Made by a program: the position numbers and the translations under genes. A DNA stretch of 52,569 nucleotides from Candidatus Iainarchaeum sp. (lineage in GTDB: Archaea; Iainarchaeota; Iainarchaeia; Iainarchaeales; JAAZKV01), in assembly GCA_012799645.1 (NCBI GenBank), contig JAAZKV010000018.1:105519-158087 (forward strand). The letters run 5' to 3'. Shown here one piece after another: positions 9,549 through 18,200 of this stretch. Within the stretch, counting starts at the first letter, position 1, and each line of letters starts with the position of its first letter. The notes beneath the pieces were generated by a model, which was not told the DNA's origin, made no database searches, and worked only from the letters and a program-made list of their open reading frames with translations.

Positions 9549-10484
9549 ATGTTTTCAGAATTAGTTATTTTGTTTTTTGGACTTATTTTTCTTTATTGGG
9601 GAGCAGGGTTTGTTGTTGATGGAGCAACTAAATTAGCAAAAAAATTCGGGGTTTCAAAATTATTTATTGGAATGACTGTAGTAACTATTGGAACAACCAC
9701 CCCTGATCTTGTAGTAAATATTTTATCAACATTAAATGGAAACCCAGCTCTTGGAATTGGAACTATTTTAGGAACCAATTTAGTAAACATTTTAGGAATA
9801 ATTGGAGTAACAGGATTATTATTCACGGTTACCACAAAAAAGGATGTTACTAAAGAAGCTGTTTTTGCTCTTTGTGCAGTAATATTAGTGTTTGTTCTTT
9901 CAATGGTTCAAATTATTGGGCCCACGGACACTATTTCTAGTTTTGAAGGATTACTAATGCTTGTAATGTTTGGAATATACCTTTACTTGATTTACAAAGA
10001 GAGTCCGAAAACAAAAAAATTCTCTATAAAAATTTTTGAAACCAAAGCAACAAAACACTTGTTGTTAGGATTTTTTTTGTTAATGGTTGGAGGAAATTTA
10101 GCGGTTAATGGAGCAACAATGATTGCAAAGACACTCAATATTAATGATTTTATTGTAGGATTAACTATACTCGCGATAGGAACTGCGTTGCCCGAGCTTA
10201 GCACTAGTATTATTGCTGCTCTAAAAAAACAACAAGAAATAAGTGTGGGAAATTTACTTGGAAGCACTGTGTACAATACTGTTTTTATTTTAGGAATAAC
10301 TTCAATAATTAGTCCAATTGATACTAAAGGGTATCACAAATTCTTTATTTTTAACATTCTCGCAATAATAATTCTAATAGTTTTCTTATACACTGGGAGA
10401 AAGAACACTATTAGTAAAATTGAAGGAACACTAATGCTTCTTGCATACATAATTATTATGGCATCAATACTTATCGCAATTTAA
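9549..10484 (+). CDS. Na+/Ca2+ exchanger family (CaCA) antiporter
   Basis: This 311-residue integral membrane protein has the inverted-repeat layout of CaCA exchangers, with about ten hydrophobic segments. The alpha-1 repeat carries VTIGTTTPDLVVN and GTILGTNLVNILG; the alpha-2 repeat carries AIGTALPELSTSI and GNLLGSTVYNTV. These repeats line the ion pathway in NCX_Mj. Two substitutions stand out: the usual Glu of alpha-1 (TSLPEL) is Asp (TTPDL), and the alpha-2 GSN motif is GST, so ion preference may differ from the canonical exchanger. ATG at 9549 is chosen over TTG at 9543 because TTGAGGGT lies 8-9 nt before it. Role: calcium or cation extrusion driven by sodium or protons. Confidence 0.9.
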   Translation: MFSELVILFFGLIFLYWGAGFVVDGATKLAKKFGVSKLFIGMTVVTIGTTTPDLVVNILSTLNGNPALGIGTILGTNLVNILGIIGVTGLLFTVTTKKDVTKEAVFALCAVILVFVLSMVQIIGPTDTISSFEGLLMLVMFGIYLYLIYKESPKTKKFSIKIFETKATKHLLLGFFLLMVGGNLAVNGATMIAKTLNINDFIVGLTILAIGTALPELSTSIIAALKKQQEISVGNLLGSTVYNTVFILGITSIISPIDTKGYHKFFIFNILAIIILIVFLYTGRKNTISKIEGTLMLLAYIIIMASILIAI

Positions 10485-10555
10485 TAAAAAGCCCAAAACT
10501 GCCAAAATAAGCAATTTTTTAACCTTTTCCACACGCAGTTATGTATAGAGAGTGT

Positions 10556-11143
10556 ATGGTTTCTTACGAAAACGAATACAAATTGGCAAAATTCTTGCTT
10601 GAAAAGTATAGTGAAACGATTAATGAAAGAGAACAACGAACTATTGGAGAAATAAAAGAACTCGCAAGCGGGAACGATTTGAGTATTCAAGCACTTGTAG
10701 AAGAATTCAAAGAAAAACCATACAATTTTGAAGAAAATTACGAAAATGCTTTAAAAAAAGTTTTTGATTTTGTTAAAAAAGAAATAACCTTTGTTGATAG
10801 TGATCTTGGTTTAAATTATTGGATGAATGGAAAAGAAATTCTTGAAATAAAAATAGCTGATGATGAGGACCTAGCAGTGTTTTTGTGCGCGTGTATGAAA
10901 GCACTAGGGGACGAAAAAGCAGAAGTAATTATTGCTGAACTAGATAACTTACGAACACACTCTTTTGTAATAACCGAACTAAACGGAGAATTTTTGTTAC
11001 TTGACCCAACACAAGAAATGGAGTTTGAAAAATACAGAGGAACAAAAATTGAAGTAATCAAAAACTACGAATACCAAAAACAAAAAATAAAAAGATTCCT
11101 CTACCGATTCAATTCAACAAAATACGAACAATTCTTAGAATAA
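10556..11143 (+). CDS. Transglutaminase-like fold protein, catalytic Cys replaced
   Basis: The 195-residue protein has the transglutaminase-like core layout. The usual GDCxDLAxLLxALLRALG helix is present as ADDEDLAVFLCACMKALG (residues 101-118), then comes the His strand RTHSFVITELNG (His135) and the Asp strand FLLLDPTQ (Asp150). The catalytic Cys is Asp103, so it is probably a non-enzymatic binding protein unless nearby Cys111 or Cys113 substitutes. There is no signal peptide, so it is cytoplasmic. The start could also be ATG 10541; the TATA-like TTTTTTAAC (about 10515) supports transcription near 10541 and translation from 10556. It stands alone between two intergenic gaps. Confidence 0.6.
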   Translation: MVSYENEYKLAKFLLEKYSETINEREQRTIGEIKELASGNDLSIQALVEEFKEKPYNFEENYENALKKVFDFVKKEITFVDSDLGLNYWMNGKEILEIKIADDEDLAVFLCACMKALGDEKAEVIIAELDNLRTHSFVITELNGEFLLLDPTQEMEFEKYRGTKIEVIKNYEYQKQKIKRFLYRFNSTKYEQFLE

Positions 11144-11405
11144 AACAAACCAAACAAAAAAACAATTAGGAACAAAAAAACAAAAAATAAAACAAATAAA
11201 AAAAACATCACAAAAAATTATTACAAAAAAAATAAACAAAAAAAGAATTACAAAAATAAAAAACACACAAATAAAACAAAATTCTAAAAAATAACAAATT
11301 AATCAAAAATATAAACAAAAAACCAGTGGAGAAAAAATATTTTCCCTTCCAAGAACCTTTTTAAATTAAACTAACTAAAATTGATTAAAAAGCATTGGTG
11401 ATTTA

Positions 11406-11579
11406 ATGAGTGTGAAAAATAATCCAAACAAGTGTCTTTATTGCGGAGCATGCGTAGGGGTTTGCCCAACACAAGCAATCACACTAAAAGATACTAGAAT
11501 AGAAATTAATAAAGAAAAATGTGTTTCTTGCGGAGCATGTGTAAAAATTTGCCCTGTGGGAGCAATGAAACTAGAGTAA
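11406..11579 (+). CDS. 2x[4Fe-4S] ferredoxin
   Basis: This 57-residue protein contains two complete CxxCxxCxxxC motifs (CLYCGACVGVCP and CVSCGACVKICP), the classic bacterial/archaeal dicluster ferredoxin. GGTGAT lies just before the ATG. It is encoded 82 nt upstream of the geranylgeranyl reductase on the same strand, and a TATA-like TTTTTAAATT (about 11358) precedes the pair. In Methanosarcina acetivorans a ferredoxin encoded beside the reductase is needed for full lipid saturation, so the most likely job here is electron delivery to that enzyme. Confidence 0.95.
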   Translation: MSVKNNPNKCLYCGACVGVCPTQAITLKDTRIEINKEKCVSCGACVKICPVGAMKLE

Positions 11580-11661
11580 ACAAATTAGGAAAAAAAACAA
11601 AAAAATAAAAATTTTGAAAAATGTTTTAAAAAAATAAAAAAATTGATAATGGTGATGAGGT

Positions 11662-12885
11662 ATGTTTGATGCTGAAAAAAAAATTTGGGAAGTTATAATT
11701 GTTGGAGCGGGCCCTGCTGGACTTGCTGCTGCTACCGAAATGGCGAAAGCAAAAACAAGCGTGCTTGTTCTTGATAGAAAACAAGAAATTGGTTGCCCAA
11801 AAAGATGTGCTGAAGGGTTAGGGAATGGTTGGTTTAAAAGATTAAAACTTAAACCAAAAAAAGAATGGGCTGTGCAAGAAATAAAAGGAGCACAACTTTA
11901 CTCACCGAACGGAAAGAGCGTGAAAATGAAAAAAAAGAAAGTGCTAGGGTATGTGCTTGAAAGAAAAATGTTTGAAAAAGATTTAGCTATTAATGCAGTA
12001 AAATTAGGAGCAAAAATTTTGATGAAACACCAAGTAGTGAATGCTACAAGAGAAAATGGGTTAGTAAAACTTGAAGTGGAAGTAAATGACTCAAAAAAAT
12101 ATTTCCAAACAAAAATGATAATTGCTTGTGACGGAATTGATTCAAAAGTAGCAAGAATGCTAGGACTAAACACAAAAAATAATCTAAAAGACACTGATGC
12201 AGGATACCAATACGAAATGACAGGAATCACAGGGTATGATGAAAACCTACTACACTTATATTTCGGAACAGATGTTGCTCCAAGAGGATACATTTGGATA
12301 TTCCCAAAAAGAAACAAAACAGCGAATGTAGGAATAGGAATAGGAGCATACGAAGAAAAAACAGCAAAATACTACTTAGACAAGTGGATAGCAAATCAAG
12401 AAGGATTAAAGAACGGAAGCATAATTGAAGTGAATGCCGGAGGAATACCAGTAGGGGGGTTCCTTGACAAAATGACTGCGGACAATTTATTAGTTGCAGG
12501 AGATGCGGGACACATGGTTGACCCAATTCACGGAGGAGGAATTGGAATCGCTATGGAAGGAGGAAAACTCGCAGCAAAACACGCACTAACAGCAATAAAG
12601 AAAAAAGATTATAGCGACAAACAACTAAACGCCTACACAAAAGATTGGTTTAGTTCAAGAGGAAAAGAACTAATGAGAAGATTAAAAGGAAGACACTTAT
12701 TAGAACAACTAAGTAATGATGATTTCAATTACCTAGCAGAAAGTATAACAATGGACGAAGCACTAAAAATAGGAAACGGAACACTAACAGCAAAAGACAA
12801 AGTAGTGCTAGGAACAAAAAAACTAATCAAACGACCAGGATTACTAAAAATAATGATGAAATACTTTAATGACAAAACAGAGTAA
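11662..12885 (+). CDS. Geranylgeranyl reductase (digeranylgeranylglycerophospholipid reductase)
   Basis: This 407-residue FAD-dependent enzyme saturates the prenyl chains of archaeal ether lipids. It shows the Rossmann motif VGAGPAG (14-20), the GGR-specific Cys box GCPKRCAEG (44-52), the substrate motif PRGYIWIFPKRNKTANVGIG, and the second FAD motif LLVAGDAGHMVDPIHGGG. The length is normal. GATGAGG gives a strong Shine-Dalgarno for the ATG at 11662. The ferredoxin immediately upstream probably provides electrons, and GGGP synthase at 48315-49091 makes an earlier intermediate of the same pathway. The enzyme is expected at the membrane surface. Confidence 0.93.
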   Translation: MFDAEKKIWEVIIVGAGPAGLAAATEMAKAKTSVLVLDRKQEIGCPKRCAEGLGNGWFKRLKLKPKKEWAVQEIKGAQLYSPNGKSVKMKKKKVLGYVLERKMFEKDLAINAVKLGAKILMKHQVVNATRENGLVKLEVEVNDSKKYFQTKMIIACDGIDSKVARMLGLNTKNNLKDTDAGYQYEMTGITGYDENLLHLYFGTDVAPRGYIWIFPKRNKTANVGIGIGAYEEKTAKYYLDKWIANQEGLKNGSIIEVNAGGIPVGGFLDKMTADNLLVAGDAGHMVDPIHGGGIGIAMEGGKLAAKHALTAIKKKDYSDKQLNAYTKDWFSSRGKELMRRLKGRHLLEQLSNDDFNYLAESITMDEALKIGNGTLTAKDKVVLGTKKLIKRPGLLKIMMKYFNDKTE

Positions 12886-13094
12886 CAAAAAAAATACACA
12901 AACAAAAAAATACACAATTAAACAAAATAACAGAATTAAAAAAACCAAAACAATTTAACAAACACGGGACACGCGGCCCACCCCCCAACACAACTCCAAA
13001 AACTCACTAATTAAATAAACTTCTAAATAAAAAATAATTAAAAAAAATATGCAATAATTATATACAATAATCAAAAAAAAACAAAGTGAAAAAT
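12884..13094. other. Intergenic: stop-codon tandem repeat, GC patch and promoter
   Basis: AACAAAAAAAATACACA is repeated as AACAAAAAAATACACA (12884-12916), and the first copy begins inside the TAA stop of the reductase. A rare GC-rich patch (12964-12987, ...GGGACACGCGGCCCACC...) stands out from the AT background. TATATA (13059-13065) is the likely TATA box of the next gene. Confidence 0.45.
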
Positions 13095-14198
13095 ATGGAA
13101 AAAACAATTACTGAAAAAAATATTACTCTAAGTAATCTTGCGTTAAATCACTTAGTGGAAGAGTTACAAATACTAAAAAACGGGTTTGTTAATAATGTTC
13201 AAACAACTAGTGAAGGATTATTGAAAATGAAGATTCACACAAAAGAGGGTGGAAAAAATTTACTAATTTTGCCAAATTATTTATTCATTAGTGAAAAAAG
13301 TGTTCCAGCAAAACAAAACCCGGGAGGATTTTCAGCACTACTAAAAAAATACTTAAACAATCAAAGAATTATTTCCTTAACCCAAAAAGGAATTGATAGA
13401 ATAATTATTTTTGAGTTCCCTGAAAAACTTTTAATTGTTGAAGTGTTTGCTAAAGGAAATATTGTGTTGTGTGAAAAAAATTACAAAATCATTAAAGCAA
13501 TGAAAAAAGAACAATGGAAGGATAGGAAATTAGAAAAAGAAGAAATTTACAAATTCCCAAGTTCAAAAGGAACAAACCCTTTGGAAGAAAATAATGAAAA
13601 TTTTTATACAAAATTAAAAGAAAACAAAAAAACATTATTCGGAGCAACCGTTGATGAATTAAATGTTTTCCCTGCACTCCTTGAAAAAGTTTTTTTTGAA
13701 CTAAAACTAGAAAAAAAAATGAATGCAAAAGAAATAACCGAAAAAAATTCAAAAAAATTATTGGAAAAAATAAAAGAACAATACCACTCTCCTCCAATCA
13801 AACCATATCTCAACCAAAATAGTATTTACACAATTGAACTTGGATTGGAAAAAGAAAAAGAATTTGAAAATTTAAACAAAGCACTAAATGAAATAACTTT
13901 TAATAAAAAAGAAAACAAAACGCGAAACGAAATTATTACAAAAAAAGAAAACAAAAAAGAAAAAACCCAAATCATTCTTGAAACAATTGCAAAAAAAGAA
14001 ATAGAAGAAAAAGAAATGAAACAAAAAGGAGACAATATTTATTTACATTATTCAGAAATTAGTGAACTAATTGAAACAATAAAAAAAGGAAAAAAGAAAG
14101 GGCTAAGTGATAAAGAAATAATGGAAAAAATAAATTCCATCAAACCTATCATAATAGCTCTCAATATTGAAAAGAAGCAACTCAAGGTTAGGTTTTAG
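13095..14198 (+). CDS. NFACT-N domain protein (Rqc2/NEMF-like) lacking NFACT-R
   Basis: The 367-residue protein resembles the N-terminal half of archaeal Rqc2/NEMF homologues, which bind stalled 50S subunits and peptidyl-tRNA. It has the helical start (LSNLALNHLVEEL), the beta-rich NFACT-N region (LLILPNYLFISEK, GIDRIIIFEF), a helix-hairpin segment, then a Lys/Glu coiled coil and the conserved KGDNIYLHYSEISELI stretch. In the family this stretch is followed by the NFACT-R domain (DUF814); here the frame stops at LKVRF, so about 200-250 residues are missing. The next gene is convergent, so the domain is not encoded just downstream. ATG 13095 fits the TATA at 13059 better than GTG 13086. Assignment is by overall pattern rather than a single motif. 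Confidence 0.65.
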   Translation: MEKTITEKNITLSNLALNHLVEELQILKNGFVNNVQTTSEGLLKMKIHTKEGGKNLLILPNYLFISEKSVPAKQNPGGFSALLKKYLNNQRIISLTQKGIDRIIIFEFPEKLLIVEVFAKGNIVLCEKNYKIIKAMKKEQWKDRKLEKEEIYKFPSSKGTNPLEENNENFYTKLKENKKTLFGATVDELNVFPALLEKVFFELKLEKKMNAKEITEKNSKKLLEKIKEQYHSPPIKPYLNQNSIYTIELGLEKEKEFENLNKALNEITFNKKENKTRNEIITKKENKKEKTQIILETIAKKEIEEKEMKQKGDNIYLHYSEISELIETIKKGKKKGLSDKEIMEKINSIKPIIIALNIEKKQLKVRF

Positions 14199-14205
14199 AA
14201 AGAAT

Positions 14206-14481
14206 TTAATCTCTCTTAGAAACATCTTCAAGTAATTCTCTTTCATCAACAATGAAAACATCACTAACCGCAGTTACTGCTGCGTAAGGGATTTCAATTA
14301 CTTTTCCTACTTTGCCTAATTTTGATAACAATCTTGAGCTTCTGTCTACTTCAACAACTAAGAACTCTATGTCACCGCCAACTTCAGAAACGATAATGTC
14401 GGATAATTTTCCAACCTCATCCCCTCTATTGGTGATTACTCTTTTTGATGCAAGTTGTCTTGCGATTGTGTATTTGTACAT
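14206..14481 (-). CDS. PRC-barrel domain protein (short)
   Basis: This 91-residue protein is essentially one PRC-barrel: ASKRVITNRGDEVGKLSDI, then IEFLVVEVDR, then VIEIPYAAVTAVSDVFIVD. PRC-barrels mediate protein-protein contacts; small archaeal members include the CdpB cell-division proteins of Haloferax, and a similar role is possible but unproven. Start ATG 14481 is supported by AGGTGA seven nt upstream; the longer frame from 14541 would add an unlikely hydrophobic extension. The gene is convergent with the NFACT-N gene, with 7 nt between their stops. A second PRC-barrel protein is encoded at 24883-25209. Confidence 0.85.
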   Translation of the reverse strand: MYKYTIARQLASKRVITNRGDEVGKLSDIIVSEVGGDIEFLVVEVDRSSRLLSKLGKVGKVIEIPYAAVTAVSDVFIVDERELLEDVSKRD

Positions 14482-14767
14482 ATTTTTTTCACCTATAAAA
14501 ATTACTAATAGAAATAGAATTGCTTTCATATTTATAAACATTTCCTATACGGAAAATAAACAAAAATTTGTTATGTTTAATTCAAAAAAATTTTTAATTT
14601 AAAAAAAATAAAAAAATAACAAAAAAACCTGTTATGTATACAACAACTATTTTTTGTAAAAAAACCAAAAAAAACAAAATTTTGGAGAAACCCCAAATAA
14701 GTAATTTGTTTTTTCAAATAAAAGGATAGGTTTTTTAACTAGTAAAAATAAGTTGTTATTGATTGTT

Positions 14768-15067
14768 ATGTCTTTAAAAAATCCTAACGATGAATATGAT
14801 GAATTGTTTCAAGATAAACCAAAATTGTTTAATTTTAATACAAAAAAACTTCAACCATTTGTAATCATTTTAATCGTTGGAATTTTAGTAGGAATTTTTA
14901 TTACTACCCAATTCATCAACCCACTATTAAATAATACAAATAATAATTCAAATTGTTCAACACACATCAAAACTAACGAAATTTTGAACAAAGAAAACAC
15001 TTGTTTATATGAACTCTTGGATAATTCAAAAGATATTAGTAAATGTGTTGCCAATAAATCCAACTAA
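14768..15067 (+). CDS. Small single-pass membrane protein, unknown
   Basis: The 99-residue protein has a cytoplasmic acidic N-terminus (NPNDEYDELFQDKPKLF), one transmembrane segment (PFVIILIVGILVGIFI, about residues 38-55) and an Asn-rich outer domain with three Cys (NCSTH, NTCLY, SKCVA). The topology is probably N-in, C-out. TATA-like GGTTTTTTAAC at 14729 sits about 30 nt upstream, so the mRNA is nearly leaderless and ATG 14768 is preferred to TTG 14753. No family was recognised. Its 3' end merges into the AATTAAA repeat array. Confidence 0.6.
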   Translation: MSLKNPNDEYDELFQDKPKLFNFNTKKLQPFVIILIVGILVGIFITTQFINPLLNNTNNNSNCSTHIKTNEILNKENTCLYELLDNSKDISKCVANKSN

Positions 15068-15170
15068 ACCCCTCAAAATTAAACTTCAATTAAACGCAAA
15101 TTAAATTCCAATTAAACTTTCAATTAAACCCTAATTAAATTCAAATTAAACCATTAATTAAAAAACAAAA
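15065..15170. repeat. Degenerate CAATTAAAC tandem array at a stop codon
   Basis: About eight copies of NAATTAAA(C/T) recur every 10-12 nt, starting at the TAA of the preceding gene (ACTAAACCCC, AAATTAAACTT, CAATTAAACGC, AAATTAAATTC, CAATTAAAC ...). Many copies carry TAA. Confidence 0.6.
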
Positions 15171-15234
15171 AATGTTCTCGGCAATTGACTAATTCTTGTG
15201 AAGATTTTTAAATAACTCTAAAAAAAATTTTTTA

Positions 15235-18200
15235 ATGAAACATTTTTTCAAAATCAGTTTAATAATTGTTCTACTATTTTCAACAATATTTTTTTCTGGT
15301 TGTGGAGAAATGACTCGGACAGAAAAAACTCTTTGTTATAATTTAACAAGTAAAAGTTTTGCATACATCCCTAATTGTGAAACTGAAAATAGTTGTTATG
15401 AAAAAGTAAGTGAAATGTTTAACACTGATCTTGGGTATGAACAAGAAATTGAAATGTATAAATTAAAAAATAGTTTAGCGAGGAGTTGGTTTTATTATAA
15501 TAAAGCAATTAAAGAAATGAAAAAAGCTCCAGAGTATTGTTTGAATGATGAGGGAGGAAAATTAAGCAGTGCAATAAATCAAACTTCCCAATACCTTGAT
15601 TATTCCTTTATTGAACTTGATGAAGCAATAAAGAAAAGTTTTGAAATAGTGATAAATGAAGAAAAATTACTCACAGTGCAAGAAATAGATTTGGTGAAAG
15701 AAGAGGAATTATTTGATTCATTGATTGAATTAAGACAAATTAGTTCAGAAATTGATTCAGGACCAACAAATAGCGGAACTTATTATTCTTATTATTATGA
15801 AAGAGTAAAGGAATTCAACACACTTGGGATACGAAAAGGGTTTGGTCAATTAATTGAAGAGGATTCAATAACAATAAAAATAGGTAGAGAAATTGGAAAA
15901 GAAGTTTACACCGGATTTGATTTTAAAGAAATTAAAATTCCTTTCATAGGGACAAGTTCCAAAAATATACAAGAAACAATAGAAAATATTTTGTTTAATA
16001 AACAAAATTTAAGAGAACTTGAAAGATTCCCACTCCACGAATTTACTTTACTATACTCCACTGTTGGGGGAGCAAATAATTCAGCAATAAAAAGATTTAG
16101 TGATTTAGTAAAAAGAATTAGTGTTACTAAGAAAAAAACCCAAAACAATTTAACAAATACTTGGAAAAATATTGAAATTGAAAAGAAAAAACTAAACGAA
16201 CTAAAATCTAATCTAAAAATTATTCAAAAATATTCATTGATTCGAGAAGAATTATTGCCTCAAGAAATCAGTGGAGAAAAGAAAATTGATGAAATAATTA
16301 ATATCATTGAAAATGAATACATTAATTTAAAAAAAGAAAAAAATTCATCAAAACTCACTCTTGGGGCAGAACTTTCTCGCGCCAAAAATCTTTACGAAAA
16401 TTTGGTGACCACAAACAACAAACTTGATTTTGAAAATAGTTCGGAATTAAAAAAAATGGAAGAAAAGTGTGATAAAAAAGCAATAGAAATTGCTTCAACC
16501 CCGCTCGGGTTAAGTTCCCTTGAAAGCATTTATTCAGAACAAATATTTTATTCAAAAAAAGTCACTTCAACAAAGAATGAAGAAAAATTAAATTATTGTG
16601 TGGAAATGATAAAAACAAACAAAGAATATGTTTTGGGTTTAACTGATTATGAACAATTAGAAACACAAAAAACGAATGAAATTAGGGAATGTTTTGAACA
16701 TTTAGAAAACATTTTCAACCAAATCAATATTCCTCAATTAGAAAATTTGTTTGAAAATTTAAAAAAAGAAAAAGTGACAAGTGAAAACATTATTTATTTT
16801 TATGAATCTTGTAATTCAATAAAAACCCAAGCGGAGAATGAATTAAAATCAAACCCAGAAATAAAAGAACTCCTGAATGAATACAAAAAAACTAATGTAT
16901 TAAAAGAAAAAATAAGAACAATGAAAGAAAATTTCGTTGAAAATGTAGAAGAACTTGAAACCAAATCAAAAACATTTGATAATTATTTCAATAAAGAAAA
17001 TTTAATAGAATTGTATTCAATAAAAAATGAATTATTGAATAAAATTAAAAAAAACAATAATGAAATTGAAAAATTAATTGAAACAAAACTCATTAATTAT
17101 TTTAAAAATAACTACCAATTAGTGATTTTATCAAACACAATTCCTACAACAAACGAGGATATTAATTCTACAGTGCGAGTAAATATCAATAATCCTTTTT
17201 GGGAAATTAACACCCCTTTTAGTATAGAAATAAAACAACCCCTAACTTTAACTAAACCCAATTCTTGTTTAACAAATTACATTAGTGGAGAAAAAACAAC
17301 AATTTTTTTTAATTGTCTTGATTTTGGGAACAATACTTTGGATTTTTTTTCAAAATTTATAATAAACACTGTGGAGAAAGAAAAAATAATATACGCAACC
17401 ACTGATATGAGTTTGATTCAAAAAAATATTAAATTAATAACCGAAAGCACTTTTCCAAAATTATTAATTACTACAAACAAAAACGAAAAAATCAACATTA
17501 TTGTTGATGATAAAGAAATTGATTATTTTTTTGAGGACAATAAATTAAAATTTTATATTGAAAATGCATCAAACAAATCAAACATTAATGTTTATTATTA
17601 TCTAAAAAATTTGATCAGCGAACAAACTGATTTAATTTCGGAAAAAGAAATGGGGACAAGTAAAGAATTTACTTACAAATCAATTGTAAAAAATAATTAT
17701 GAAAAAGAACTAATTGGAACAATAATTTTCCCCATACACATAAATAATTTTGTGAACAATATTGAAATTTATGATGACAAAAAAATCCAGAAAAAAAATG
17801 AAGTGATTGATAAGAAACTTGTACTAAAAAACATTGATTTTTTAGCAAAAGAAGAAAAAAACTTTTTGATCAAAATAACTATTTCAAACAAATATGAATA
17901 TTATTTTGATACACTTAATTCCATAAAAAACGAATTAATTACATACGGAGAAACTAAACTTGTTGAAGAAATAAATAAAACATTAGAGAAAATTGAATTA
18001 ATTGAAGAGAAAGAAATACAAAATTTAATAAAAAAAGCAGAAAACGAATTAAATAATTTAAAAGAAAAATTTGAAGAGGAACAAAACCTAAATTTAATTA
18101 AAGAAAACCTAATTGAAGAAATAAAAAAGTATGAAGAAAAAATAAATGATTTAGAAAAATATGGGTTGATTGAAGAAAAAGAATTATTGTTAAAAAGAAT

